Assembly (NCBI GenBank): GCA_021209875.1
Contig: JAGYVD010000006.1
Span: forward strand, 2,790,001 to 2,854,000
From: Rosellinia necatrix
Taxonomy: Eukaryota; Ascomycota; Sordariomycetes; Xylariales; Xylariaceae
Reading direction: 5' to 3'
Length of the DNA: 64,000 nucleotides
Of this stretch, positions 1 through 10,493 are shown piece after piece. Under the pieces are notes generated by a model, which did not search any database, was not told the DNA's origin, and saw only the letters and a list, made by a program, of their open reading frames with translations. How positions within the stretch are numbered: the first letter of the stretch is position 1; every line of letters starts with the position of its first letter. A program made the translations under genes and the position numbers.

Positions 1-2698
1 TCCCCCTAGACTTGCACTTATCGCACTCTGAATCGACCTCTTGGTCGTCAAAATGCTCCTTGACGAGGTCTTGCAGGGTACCGTTATTATGGTTTGACGG
101 TGCGGCAAACTCATATCTCTCTGATTCTTCGGCAATGAAATTCCTCGCCTTGCATCTCTTGCAAGTCAAAGTATGAAGTTCCATCAGGTACCAGTGCCGA
201 CTCACTATGGTGTTATTAGTCCGATTCCCCCATCGGTCTGCAATGAAACCTATCGGTTGAGTGGTGTCTAGCTGTGGCAGGATATTCTTCGTTACCCTAA
301 TTCGAGTTTCAACCTCAAGCTGGCCAAACACGAAAGTTATGAATTCGTCTGAGTCATGCTGATTACTATCGCCAAATCTAATGGTTTGGCCGCTCGAGGT
401 TTGATATCCAGTATGAATCGTTCTTAGGTAATGCTATCACTTGTGAGCGTTAAGTATCCGTGGTCAGGATTCAGTAAACCTTACCATAAGTGTTGAAGCC
501 TTCATAGTAGCAAAATTTTTTTGGCTAAGCCACTGTATGAGGTTGCCGAGTATCCTACACATCAATTGATTATAGGCGGGGTCGGAAGGTGACACGTCTG
601 GCCGATATTTTGTCGGCCATTGACTATCCAGAAATTCATCCACAAACCCTCGGCATGCTAAGAGTGCTTGGATGGAGGAGTTAGCATAGCACCAATTGTG
701 AGGATTAACAAGCCCAGTTGGGCCGCCACCCCACTGTGAGTTTGCCGATGGGGTAGCCGACATGGCAAGACCACCGGGCGGCGGGTGTTCATCTGCGGAT
801 TGGAGCCCGCTGTACCTTGTTCTAGCCACGGAGGGCTTCGGTAGAACAGGTGGCATAGGAGTCATATCTTTTAAGAATTCTTGGCCTCCTAAGCCTGTGT
901 CTTGCGCTGAGAAACCGCTCTGGTCGTTAGAAACCATAGACTCGGGCTCTTTTAAACTTGGGAAACGCCGCATAAAGTCCTCTCGGGATTTAATATAGTC
1001 GAAATCCCCGTTTTCGTCGCGTCCAATCATAGCCTCGAAAGTGTTTACCTCCTCCGGCTTCAACGTCCTGTTTCTCAGACGTTGGCGTGTGCTAGTAGAG
1101 GTCAAGGTTGCATGTTTAACAATTGACTGCGTTTTTGATGTCTGCAGTGACTGCTGACCCCTCTCGTCAATCCATGCATTCAAACCCCCTACCAGAAGTT
1201 TTGGCGTATGAACCAATTGTTTAGGGAAGCTATAGTGAACCAAAGCTTGTCGGAGATTAAACACAATCGTTTCTTGTATGTTACCAGTGATCCTTGGAGG
1301 TACCAATTCAGAATCTTGGTCATAGAAGATAACCAGATCAACCTCATCCCGCCGTTCAAATGCAAGTTTCTCACTCTGAGGGGCGAGTATCATGCTGTCA
1401 ACTATCTCGCTCGCAGAGATATCCTGGCGTGAAAGAACGGTGGGGTCGAGGCAGATTGTATTCTGCGACATGATGTGACCTTCATCAAATAACTGGCGAT
1501 CACGCACGTCAATGAGAAGTATTTTAGTGCCCGTGCTCGCACTTGAGTCTGTCATGTATCGTAGAAGCTCCTTTACCGTGATTAATTCTCCCTTCGGAAT
1601 ATGAGGACTACTTGTTGTGGGTGTTTGTGGGTCCCCGTGCGTGTTTGCGGTCGCGAATTGTTCTCCGTTGAATGTCTTGAAAGTGCTTTCCATAGAGGCA
1701 CGTGAAGGAAGACCAGGAATCGAATTCGTCCGGCTGAACATGCCACGGGTCGTACTCGAAGGTAAATTTGCTACTTCGCTTGTCACGGTACCTCTTGCAG
1801 GGCTGTAGATAGCGTCGGGGACCTTGGGCATAGCTGGCAAAGAACTCTGAACAGATAAAGGGAGTCGGGAAGAGAGAGGCATGGCTCTCGGGCCAGCAGG
1901 CTTCGCCGATGGCGGAGAGGAAGAGCTGTTCCGAGGCTCTTGTGCGTCACGAAGTTTCGCGAAACGAGCCACCAGATCCGGCGAATGCCCGTTGACCGCC
2001 GGCTTAACTGAGTTACCATGTAGTGCCTGGGGCTTTGGGTGTACGATAGGCGGCGCCCTACGCCCCAAGCCAGGTCCATCGTTTGGCTGGGGGTTGGGGT
2101 GTGTGGGGTGCCCATTTGCATATGTATTTCCAGGGCTATCATGCGTGTGGTTAGTGTAGAGAGAACGGCGGGTATCGATCGCCCGTTGCGACGGCGGGCT
2201 AGATGGTACACTAGGGAGATCTATAAGTAAATTTCCGGAAGCCTTGCTGACAATCTTTTTCGGGCAGACGCCACTCCTCAAATTATCTTGCTTGATCATT
2301 TCTTTTATACCATCATAAGTGACACCATTGTTGGTAATCTTGACTTTGAGCGCGTGGTATAAGCGGCTTAAATCCCCGTGATCCGACTTGAGAGACGGGT
2401 AATCTTTATGTTTAGGCACCCTGTCCACGGCGATGGTAGATGCTTTGATATACTCCTGTAATGCTAAGTCGGGTCGACCGAAGTCCTTGAAGGTGATAGC
2501 TTGTCGCATGTGCGCATCGCCAGTCTCAAGAACCTTTCGCATAGGTGCATAAGGATCAAGGTCAACACTAACAGACACGATATCATCTATGTGACGAAAG
2601 GGCACCTTTCCCGAACCGGAGCTACCGCCGTAGCTGATTGCCTGTGCGGACGCTTCCCCAGCCGGTTCCCTCGGGTGGTTGCGGGCGTTCGACACCAT
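1..2698 (-). CDS. DOA4: DOA4/USP8-like ubiquitin carboxyl-terminal hydrolase, C-terminus off window
   Basis: Cysteine-type deubiquitinase of the USP family, probably acting on endosomal cargo. Exon 1 is 2698-485, the intron 484-434 (GTAAGG...TAG, 51 bp), and exon 2 runs from 433 off the left edge. The start is the ATG at 2698 with a good context; the codons further upstream in frame contain no ATG. The N-terminus (about residues 30-140) resembles the USP8 dimerisation/MIT-like helical domain. A rhodanese domain lies near residues 367-512, and its active-site loop reads VIFYDQDSE with no cysteine, so it should be catalytically dead. The USP Cys box begins near residue 661 (GLVNPHNWCYANS, nucleophile Cys670). 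Exon 2 adds the QHDSDEF motif and two Cys-x2-Cys pairs (CKRCK, CDKCK) of the zinc-binding finger. The catalytic His box is outside the window. The long middle region is low-complexity and rich in Ser/Pro. The rhodanese-USP order is the DOA4/UBP5/USP8 arrangement; which paralogue it is remains uncertain. Confidence 0.88.
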
Positions 2699-3866
2699 TG
2701 TGCTGTTGGAAGGGGCGACGGTCCCCGAGTATATGAGTAGACGGCAGAGCTCATGTGAGGATCGAACCACAAGATAGCCTCATAACGCAGAGCCTATATC
2801 GAATAGAGACGTGGGTGATCGGGGAATAATCGCCTCAAAGGGGCAAGGTAAACGAAGCGGGGGATGAAGAATGCAATGACAATGGCGAGCAAAGCGGCAT
2901 GGGCGTGGGCGTGAGTGTGGACGGGTGGGCTTATCGAGAAAGTGAGAACCCTATGTGCCGCTGCTATTTCGAGGGTGGAGGCTGGAATGAGCTGGCATTC
3001 TTTCAAGGCGAGCTAGCGACTGTGAACGGCTGATCGTCGAGGACTAGGACATGAACAGAAGGGTCTCAAAGAAAGGTAGAGCACAAAGGCGAGAAGCGGC
3101 AGTTTAACGGTGTAAATATATAGGGGCATGTAAAAAGACCAATATGCTGACCTGGCGGCCGATGTCGAATCTGTTTAGCAGCATCTGAACGAAGGCGGGG
3201 CCGGTTGAAGGTGTAGCAACCTGTGTCTCCTCGACTAAATCATTTGCGAATGGAGGGTCAGAGTGTGGTGACCAGCTCTGGATGCCTGCGTCCATGTGGT
3301 CAGGCGCTTACCTAATTATAAAGTGGAGAGGGGATGGCCCGCCAGGCCCCTGCCTTTTGCCCTGAGGTACCTTAGGTACCTAAGCTTACCTAAGGTAACC
3401 TGGGAGCCACGTAACTACAAGTAGTTACCTTCCCGTCTGCCATCTACCTTAGGTACTTAAGTGTACCTAGTTACCTAGGTAGGTAACTACCTACCTAGGT
3501 AGGTACCAGGTAGTTACATACAGCTAGCTGTAGGCTGCAGCATGACAGTTTAGAGGTAAGCATGCAGTACCCACCCCTAAGTAGTTGCCTCCATACTCCA
3601 CTCGAGTTGGTGAACGTAGTGCATCAATAGGCTGGCTCTTCGTTGCAGGTAAGTGGTATTGAGCAGCTTGCGTTGACGACGCCTCGTCCTCCACATTCGT
3701 CTTCCATACAGTTATTTCCCACTGCCCAACTTATCGCCTCGCAACAACACCCCTAAGGGAGCACAGTAACTCGATCTTTCCGATACTCGCAGCCCAATCA
3801 CACCAAAACCCGCCATCGCAGCACAGCTTTCACGCCTTGCAGAATTCGCAACAGCTCGGCGGCACG
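2699..3866. promoter_or_regulatory. Shared upstream region of the DOA4-like gene and VPS27
   Basis: The two genes start in opposite directions, so this stretch must hold both promoters and 5' leaders. I see no convincing gene here. From about 3364 to 3530 it is dominated by TAGGTA/ACCTAGGT simple sequence with several overlapping palindromes. The part next to VPS27 (3700-3860) is C-rich, as is common just upstream of fungal starts. No specific factor site is claimed. Confidence 0.5.
3364..3530. repeat. TAGGTA/ACCTAGGT simple-sequence tract
   Basis: Imperfect run of AGGTACCT, TAAGGTA and CCTAGGTAGGTA words, many self-complementary. The same vocabulary recurs in most intergenic stretches of the window and is absent from the coding exons. 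Confidence 0.75.
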
Positions 3867-6394
3867 ATGATGGGAGGTTGGTGGTCGTCCTCGGCCAACA
3901 GCGCCCTGGACGAGCAGATCGACAAGGCCACCGGCAGTAGCCTGTATGGATATCTTGCGCTGGTAGCATATCTTTCATTTCCGCGTCCACGGCTAATCCG
4001 TCCTCGCTTGCAGCGAAGATATCCCTCTCAATCTAGAGATATCTGATGTCATACGCTCTAAGACTGTTCAGCCCAAGGAAGCTATGCGCTCGCTCAAGCG
4101 TCGCATAGGCAACAAGAACCCTAATACACAGCTAAGCGCCCTGAATGTATGAGGATATATACTAGACCATAGATAGCGGCTCTTGCTGATTCTGTCCCAG
4201 CTCACGGATACATGCGTCAAGAATGGCGGCTCCCATTTCCTCGTCGAGATCGCCTCCCGGGAGTTCATGGACAACCTTGTGTCTCTACTCCACGCCGTCG
4301 GCCCCGCTGCCGTGAACCAGGATGTCCGAGCCAAGATGCTTGAGTTGATTCAATCCTGGGCTACTGCGACCGAAGGGCGTTACGATTTGAAGTACATTAA
4401 TGAGATCTACCGGACCTTACAGAAGGAAGGCTACCAGTTCCCACCGAGAGTCACTGTGGCAAGCAGCATGATCGACAGCAGCGCCGTGAGTTATACCACC
4501 CCCGTGGCCTCCGTTCAACCCACGAAGCTTACCTATTCAACACAGCCCCCCGAGTGGACCGATTCCGATGTGTGTATGCGATGCCGGACCGTATTTACCT
4601 TCACCAACCGAAAACACCATTGCCGTAACTGTGGGAATTGCTTTGATCAGCAGTGCTCCTCTAAGACCCTCCCCTTACCTCACCTAGGTATCATGCAAGC
4701 CGTCCGGGTCGACGATGGCTGCTATGCTAAACTGACCGACAGATCCAGCAAAGGGGCTCCTACGATAGACGCAACCCCGTCTGCAGCCTCATCATTCCCT
4801 CATAAGAACAGGAGTACATCAGCCATGCAGCCTCGGAACGCCCGAGTTGACGAAGTATTCGACGAAGACCTCAAAAAGGCACTTGCGATGAGCCTTGAGG
4901 AAGTCCAGAGTCATTCGCGAGGGTACATGGCTCCCGCCAACGACAAACCACCGACTGCCCATCCTATTGGCAAAAGTTCCACACCCACCGCTGAAACAGA
5001 AGACGAAGATCTGAAAGCCGCTATAGCTGCGTCTTTAGCTGATATGGAAGAGCAAAAGCAGCGGCACGCGGCCGCCCTGAAGCAACAAACAAATAGTTCG
5101 GAGAATGCATTATCACCCAACTTTGCCCTTCCCAAGAATGACTATGAACTCAGCGCAGTTGAAGCGGAAAATATCAACCTATTTGCTACACTAGTGGATA
5201 GGCTGCAGACGCAACCGCCGGGCACCATTTTAAGGGAACCCCAAATACAGGAATTATATGACTCGATTGGAACACTAAGACCCAAGCTCGCGCGCACATA
5301 CGGAGAGACTATGAGCAAGCATGGCAAGTATCTATTCTAGCCATTAACGTCCTGGCATCGCTGCTAACCTATTTCGCTTAGATACGTTACTAGACCTGCA
5401 CTCCAAACTATCTACAGTGGTGCGGTATTATGACAGGATGCTAGAAGAACGCCTCTCCAAAGCTTACAGCCAACACAGTCTTGGGGGGTACAATCTTCCC
5501 AACCCAAGGCAGGCCTCTAGCTCTTATCCTGCTTTAGATGCCGCGGCTAGGAACTCTTCTTCAGGGGCAGAGAATTTCTACACTGGCGAACCGCCTCAGA
5601 GCTTTAGCCAGCCAGCCGTGGCTCACAATTATACTCGACATACGCCACAGGCACAATACGCAAGTTATGGCAAGCGTTCATCTATTTCCATGCCCCCCAA
5701 TGCTCAATACCCACCCAACACAACACAAACGAACGAGACCTACCATAAGCAGGGTCCATCGGTGCCCGCCCATTACCCCCATCAACAAAATTTCATTCCA
5801 TCAGAGCATGCGCCTACTCCCACTCAGGCCAGTCATTTATCTCAACCATCACCCCAAACACCACACAATCAAATTCGTGAGCCAGCGGGGACACCATCGG
5901 CGGATTCAAGTGCGGTCTACTACTACAACACCCCATTGCCTAGCGACGGGCGTACACAAACCGGATCCTCAGAGACTACCCCATCCTCGTACCCTAATCC
6001 ACGTCAGACGTCGAACTTCAATAGGCAGTCTGTCCCCCCAACGCCGTCTTCCACCAATGTCCAACCTGTCCAGCCGTCTGGCCAACTGCCTGTTCAGGCG
6101 TCACAACCTTCTCGACAATATCAGCAACCATCGCAGCCAGGTCAGCCATACCAACAACCATCGCAGCCGGCTCAGCCATACCAACAACCATCGCAGCCAG
6201 CCCAATCATATCCACAGCCAATGCAACCAGATCCTCAACCTTATTGGCAGCAAGAACAACACACTAGTCAACCGAGCCACGCCTACCAGACTGGGGCTCC
6301 CAGATATGCAGGATTCAGTCAGGACCCGTTCCCCTCCGTTCCCCATCATGCACCACAACAGCCTACCGTAGAAGAAAGCCTAATTGACTTTTGA
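3867..6394 (+). CDS. VPS27: VPS27, ESCRT-0 subunit (HRS homologue)
   Basis: Recognises ubiquitinated cargo and PI3P on endosomes and starts multivesicular-body sorting. Exons are 3867-3943, 4014-4146, 4201-5323 and 5382-6394; the total is 781 aa and every phase closes. The VHS domain fills about residues 8-150 ([25 protein letters not shown]). The FYVE finger lies near 188-250, with [10 protein letters not shown], the RKHHCRNCG core and later cysteines. Two ubiquitin-interacting motifs follow near 291 ([14 protein letters not shown]) and 338 ([15 protein letters not shown]). A helical GAT-like region ends in [20 protein letters not shown]. The tail is Q/P/S-rich, contains 10-residue repeats with PSQP, and ends ESLIDF, a clathrin box. 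The third intron starts with GC rather than GT; using a GT donor there would break the conserved LLDLHSKL join. The ATG at 3867 is the first in frame and is followed by a second ATG. Confidence 0.93.
6107..6230 (+). repeat. 30-bp in-frame tandem repeat in VPS27
   Basis: About three near-identical 30-bp units encode the decapeptide [10 protein letters not shown] and variants. Each carries a P-S-Q-P core. Flanking degenerate copies show the array expanded and decayed. Confidence 0.85.
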
Positions 6395-6862
6395 GGAGGG
6401 GTGGGAGGTGGGGGCTGACCCAAGAGGGATTGCGCGATTGCAAAATCATATGGCACGACATATAGGCGCTGTAACAACAGATATATTACATTCTGAATTT
6501 GCCCAAGGACGTTGCAAAAGTTGGGTGCAAAATGCCTCGTAGCTGCACACTTCCAGTATCCTTCTAGATCGTACCGCCACAGTATTGGCCGCAGAATTGT
6601 AAGCTAAGATGAGTCTGCAATTCGACGATGGAGCACATTGGTGTCCTTCAAAGAGACAAGGCTCTTAATTGATGATAATATGTATATTGATCGCAAGATG
6701 GATAACGAAGGAAATAGCTAACCTGCATACCTATCTACCTACTAGGGTAGGTAGCTCATACTAGCCACCTAGATTAGACGTTAATAGACTCCTCCTAGGG
6801 CAGGTAGCTCGGTGGGAAACGGCTACGTAGATATTTAGAGTCTTAAGTGCAGACAAACTGAG

Positions 6863-6993
6863 TGTTAGTGGGTGTAAAGTGGGTGTAACCCACTATAAGT
6901 AACATTCTGTACACAGCTGGCACACTGGACCAATCCATCCTTCATACAACCCATAATACAACCACATTACACGCAATGGTTTTGCCTGTGACA
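6863..6993. mobile_element. Solo-LTR-like element, copy 1 (131 bp)
   Basis: Begins TGTTAGTGGGTG and ends TTGCCTGTGACA. CTGAG stands directly before (6858-6862) and directly after (6994-6998), a perfect 5-bp target duplication. Inside is a perfect hairpin, GTGGGTGTAACCCAC. It aligns along its length with 27119-27226, differing by two insertions of about 11-12 bp and scattered substitutions. TG...CA ends with a 5-bp duplication are typical of LTR retrotransposons. There is no internal coding region, so it is either a solo LTR or a very small LTR-like non-autonomous element. Confidence 0.8.
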
Positions 6994-7315
6994 CTGAGGT
7001 TGACCCAATGATGAGCTACAATGACATCATACAACAAAATTGTGTCCAAAATCAAAGATCAACGTCAAAAACGTATACTTACCCAACATGCACCCAATGT
7101 GTCCTCGATATACACTTTACACGCACGTGACATATATCCAGCATGTAACCCTATAGTGTAGCAATAGGTAGCCCAAAAAGAGAGACAAGTTCAACCTACC
7201 TAAGTTCCTAGATACCTACCCAGTTTGCTGGATTAGGTATGTACTAGCCCACGGCTCCTCTGGGTGGGCTACTATCTACCCCGTTATCTAACAAAATAAT
7301 TCGAATGTCATTGCC

Positions 7316-7470
7316 CTATGATAGCCATGCCAACGACCTACCTAGGTAGGTAGAGGTACCTAGGTAGGTAAGTTACTTCTTTAACTGACCGACATGACCG
7401 GCTGTTTCCCGAGGTACTCAATATAGCTACCTGCTTACCTATCTAGGTACCTAGGTAGGTACTGTACTAC
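7316..7470. repeat. TAGGTA/ACCTAGGT simple-sequence tract
   Basis: Contains ACCTAGGTAGGTA twice within 40 bp and again near 7440-7460. It belongs to the same dispersed simple sequence as at 3364. Confidence 0.7.
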
Positions 7471-7795
7471 GTAGGTGGGTCATTAGATATGCACCTATGC
7501 GCTTTGTACCCCTCGTTGCCCTCTTTCCTGGATCACCTACAGTCCCTTTTAGTACGTTAGCGGGGTCACTGCCCTTGACATTCATTAGGTACCTTCTCAA
7601 AGATATATTTTGCTCGCCCAAAAAAGACTCCTACAGCTCGATTTGCTTCTCAAAACCCATAACATATGAAGGTCATACTCCGCTTTTCTCAATTATCTCC
7701 AACCTACATAGCTCAATCATTTCCGTACAACAGACCGGAATCCTTGACGAGCGACCATTTACCCCACACCATTACGCTCTACATTCATCGTCACC

Positions 7796-10493
7796 ATGTC
7801 ACGACATCAAGCCTATCGAAACTATGACTACGAGAACGATCTCGAAGAATACGACGGCACAGGAAATTCAGACGAAGAGGATGAGCTAGGTCCCGAGGGC
7901 CGAGGTGAGACTGATCCAAACCAAACGCTGCGCCTCTCCCGCACACTCGCCTGATCTAACGTGCCGTGTAGCCCAGATGACCGCAGGTACCGTCGATGTT
8001 CGCGCTACACTAGGAACCGACTCCTCTAAGGTCACAACACAACAGATCGAGGATGCCCTGTGGCATTATTATTACGACGTTGAGAAAACCGTTGCGTACC
8101 TAACCAGCAAGTACATCTCGCCAAAGCCAGCCAGACAGGTCGCCCGGGAGAAGAGCAAATCCGGAGGTAGGTCCTTGTGTTTTCATACGGGTACTTTCGG
8201 CACAGGCATCAACAAGCAATACGTAAAAGCATTGGGATCCAAGCCATGCCACACCAATACACTAGGTCGGCTTGAGGGTATGTTCGATATTGATGATACA
8301 TTGGTCCCTCGGCTCCAACACTAAAGATTATAGATTATAGGCATCCAGGGTGCAGGCCACCTCCCCCTTTGGCTGGATTTTTCCATGATATGCCATGGTT
8401 AGATATTCCCAATGACCGGCGCACCGTTTTCGTCGAACCACCCCGTCCACGTGGAGGCCTGTTAGGAGGATCCAGTTCTGAGGGAAAAGTGTCGAAGCTG
8501 CAAGCGCTCGCCGCTGCTCGCAAAAAGAAGGCCGAGAACCAGAAGTTAGAGAGCGGAAAGATGGAATCTACAACAGAAAGAATAGCCCCAGAAATGGCAA
8601 AAAGTCCAGCCAGGCACATCTCGGGGATCTTGGCAGAGAGGGCAAATTCCAGACAGGATATCAAATCAATCGCCCTTCACACAAAACTCCAAGTCAAATC
8701 TCCAGGTATAACCGAAAGTCCGAATCTACGCTCAGAAATTGCCGCTACACAAGCATATATAACCGATCTTCTTACCAAGACAGATCCGCTTCTCGGGCCT
8801 TTAGAACTCGCTGTTCCATCAACGTTTGCTCAAACCCTACTAGGATCCCCTTCAAGCTGGTCCGCACCTGTGCCAAGGAATACATATCCAATACCGTACT
8901 TGAGCTTAACGTCTTCAGTCGCTGATGCTTTCTCAGAACCAAGCCCTGATGACGTGGTCCTCACGGCACAATCCAAAGGTTCGCTTTTGGCGAAAAAGGT
9001 ACGAGGATGACTATACTAATCCATTCGGGACTAGCAAGCAACAAAACATTAGCCGCCCACATACATAAAAAGACTGGCGGCTCCGATGGAAAGACAGAGA
9101 ACACCCTAGAGGGAATAAAGGCCATGAAGATTGACGATACCCCTCTACCGAAAAGTAAAAATCTAGATGTTATTAAGGAGTTTGAGAACGCCAAGACTAA
9201 GAAAAGCGCGAGTTTTGTAGTTGTTGGTATGTCAAGAGACTCAGACAACCGCAAACCTTCAAGCGTCAAAGCATACTAATAACGGCAGGTCATGTGGATG
9301 CCGGAAAGAGCACTCTGATGGGTCGGCTTCTCCTCGATCTAGGCGTTGTAGACCAAAGAACCATCCAAAGATATCGCAAAGAGGCGGAGAGCATTGGAAA
9401 GTCCTCGTTCGCCCTCGCGTGGGTGCTAGATCAACGTTCCGAAGAAAGATCCCGAGGCGTCACAATCGATATTGCCACTAATAAGTTCGATACGGATTCC
9501 ACATCATTCACCATATTAGACGCGCCCGGCCATCGTGATTTCATCCCAAATATGATTGCAGGAGCAAGTCAGGCGGACTTCGCGATCCTGGTAGTTGACG
9601 CAACGACAGGCGCTTTCGAAGCTGGCCTCAAGGGGCAAACCAGAGAACACTCCCTTCTCCTCCGTAGCATGGGGGTGTCACGAATCATTGTTGCCATTAA
9701 CAAACTCGACGCCGTCTCCTGGTCACAAGAACGATTTGACGAGATCTCGCAACAAGTTTCCGGGTTCCTCTCCGCCACGGGGTTCCAGCTCAAGAATGTT
9801 AGCTATATCCCTGTGTCCGGTCTTCATGGCGATAACCTGGTGAATAAGTCTATAGACCCTGCTACAAGATGGTATAGCGGGAATACTCTGATTGCGGAGC
9901 TAGAAGGCTCCGAGCCAATGGTCAGAGCGTTATCTAAGCCGTTGAGGATGACCATCTCGGAAGTGTTTCGCTCGTCTCAAAGCCCACTCACAATATCTGG
10001 ACGCATCGATGCGGGGTCGCTACAAATCGGCGATGCGTTACTGGTCCAGCCGAGCGGCGAAAAGGCGTATGTCAAATCGCTAGAGCTGGATTCCGAGTCG
10101 GTAGATTGGGCTGTCGCTGGGCAGAACGTCGTGATCCATCTCAGCAATATTGATCCGGTTCACGTGCGTGTGGGTGACATGATTTGCGACCCCAAACAAC
10201 CAATCGCCTGTCTCGACACCTTTACCATCAAGGTCCTTGCGTTTGACATCTTGATGCCAATGCAGGTGGACGTGCACAGAGGTCGTCTCCATACGGCGGG
10301 GCAAATTGCGGAGATAAATGCTCTTCTCGATAAGGTCAAGGGAACGGTACTGAAGAAGAGGCCCAAAATCGTTAAGCCGGCAAGCGTGGCGAGGATAGTC
10401 GTTCGGGTGGGCAATAAGGTGCCCTTGGAATCCGGCCAGCGAGTTGTCTTACGAAGTGGTGGCGAAACGGTGGCGGCCGGTCTGTTAGAATGA
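7796..10493 (+). CDS. HBS1: HBS1, translational GTPase of ribosome rescue
   Basis: Partner of Dom34/Pelota; frees stalled ribosomes in no-go and non-stop decay. Proposed exons are 7796-7904, 7972-8166, 8334-8978, 9035-9226 and 9289-10493, giving 781 aa with phases that close. The N-terminal domain (IEDALWHYYYDVEKTVAYL) binds the ribosome. A linker with FFHDMPWLDIP and RGGLLGGSS is typical of fungal HBS1. The GTPase begins with GHVDAGKST, split by the last intron after the first Gly. DAPGHRDF and NKLD follow, then the two beta-barrel domains shared with EF-1alpha/eRF3. Introns 1 and 4 are clear. Intron 2 (8167-8333) and intron 3 (8979-9034, donor GTTCGC) are chosen because they alone join the frames; nearby alternative acceptors exist. 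A GT at 8999 looks like a good donor but leads to stops in every joined frame. Confidence 0.9.

Larger units (their letters stand above)
6395..7795. other. Intergenic: VPS27 3' side and HBS1 promoter
   Basis: No gene seen. It holds TAGGTA-type simple sequence near 6725-6830 and 7190-7470, and an LTR-like insertion at 6863-6993 (annotated separately). The stretch 7500-7795 immediately before HBS1 is pyrimidine-rich and probably contains the 5' leader. Confidence 0.6.

Noticed and set aside
2745..2775. tRNA-like GGTTCGATCC box (reverse strand)
   Set aside because: The flanking bases cannot form a T-arm stem and no acceptor or anticodon arms are visible.
5538..6371. 277-codon frame overlapping the VPS27 tail
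   Set aside because: Shadow frame of the Q/P-rich repeat region; the VPS27 frame ends in a clathrin box and is the conserved one.
8999..9038. GTACGA...TAG/AAG as an intron in HBS1
   Set aside because: Good-looking donor and branch sequence, but both possible acceptors lead to an in-frame stop or the wrong frame; the 8979-9034 intron keeps phase.
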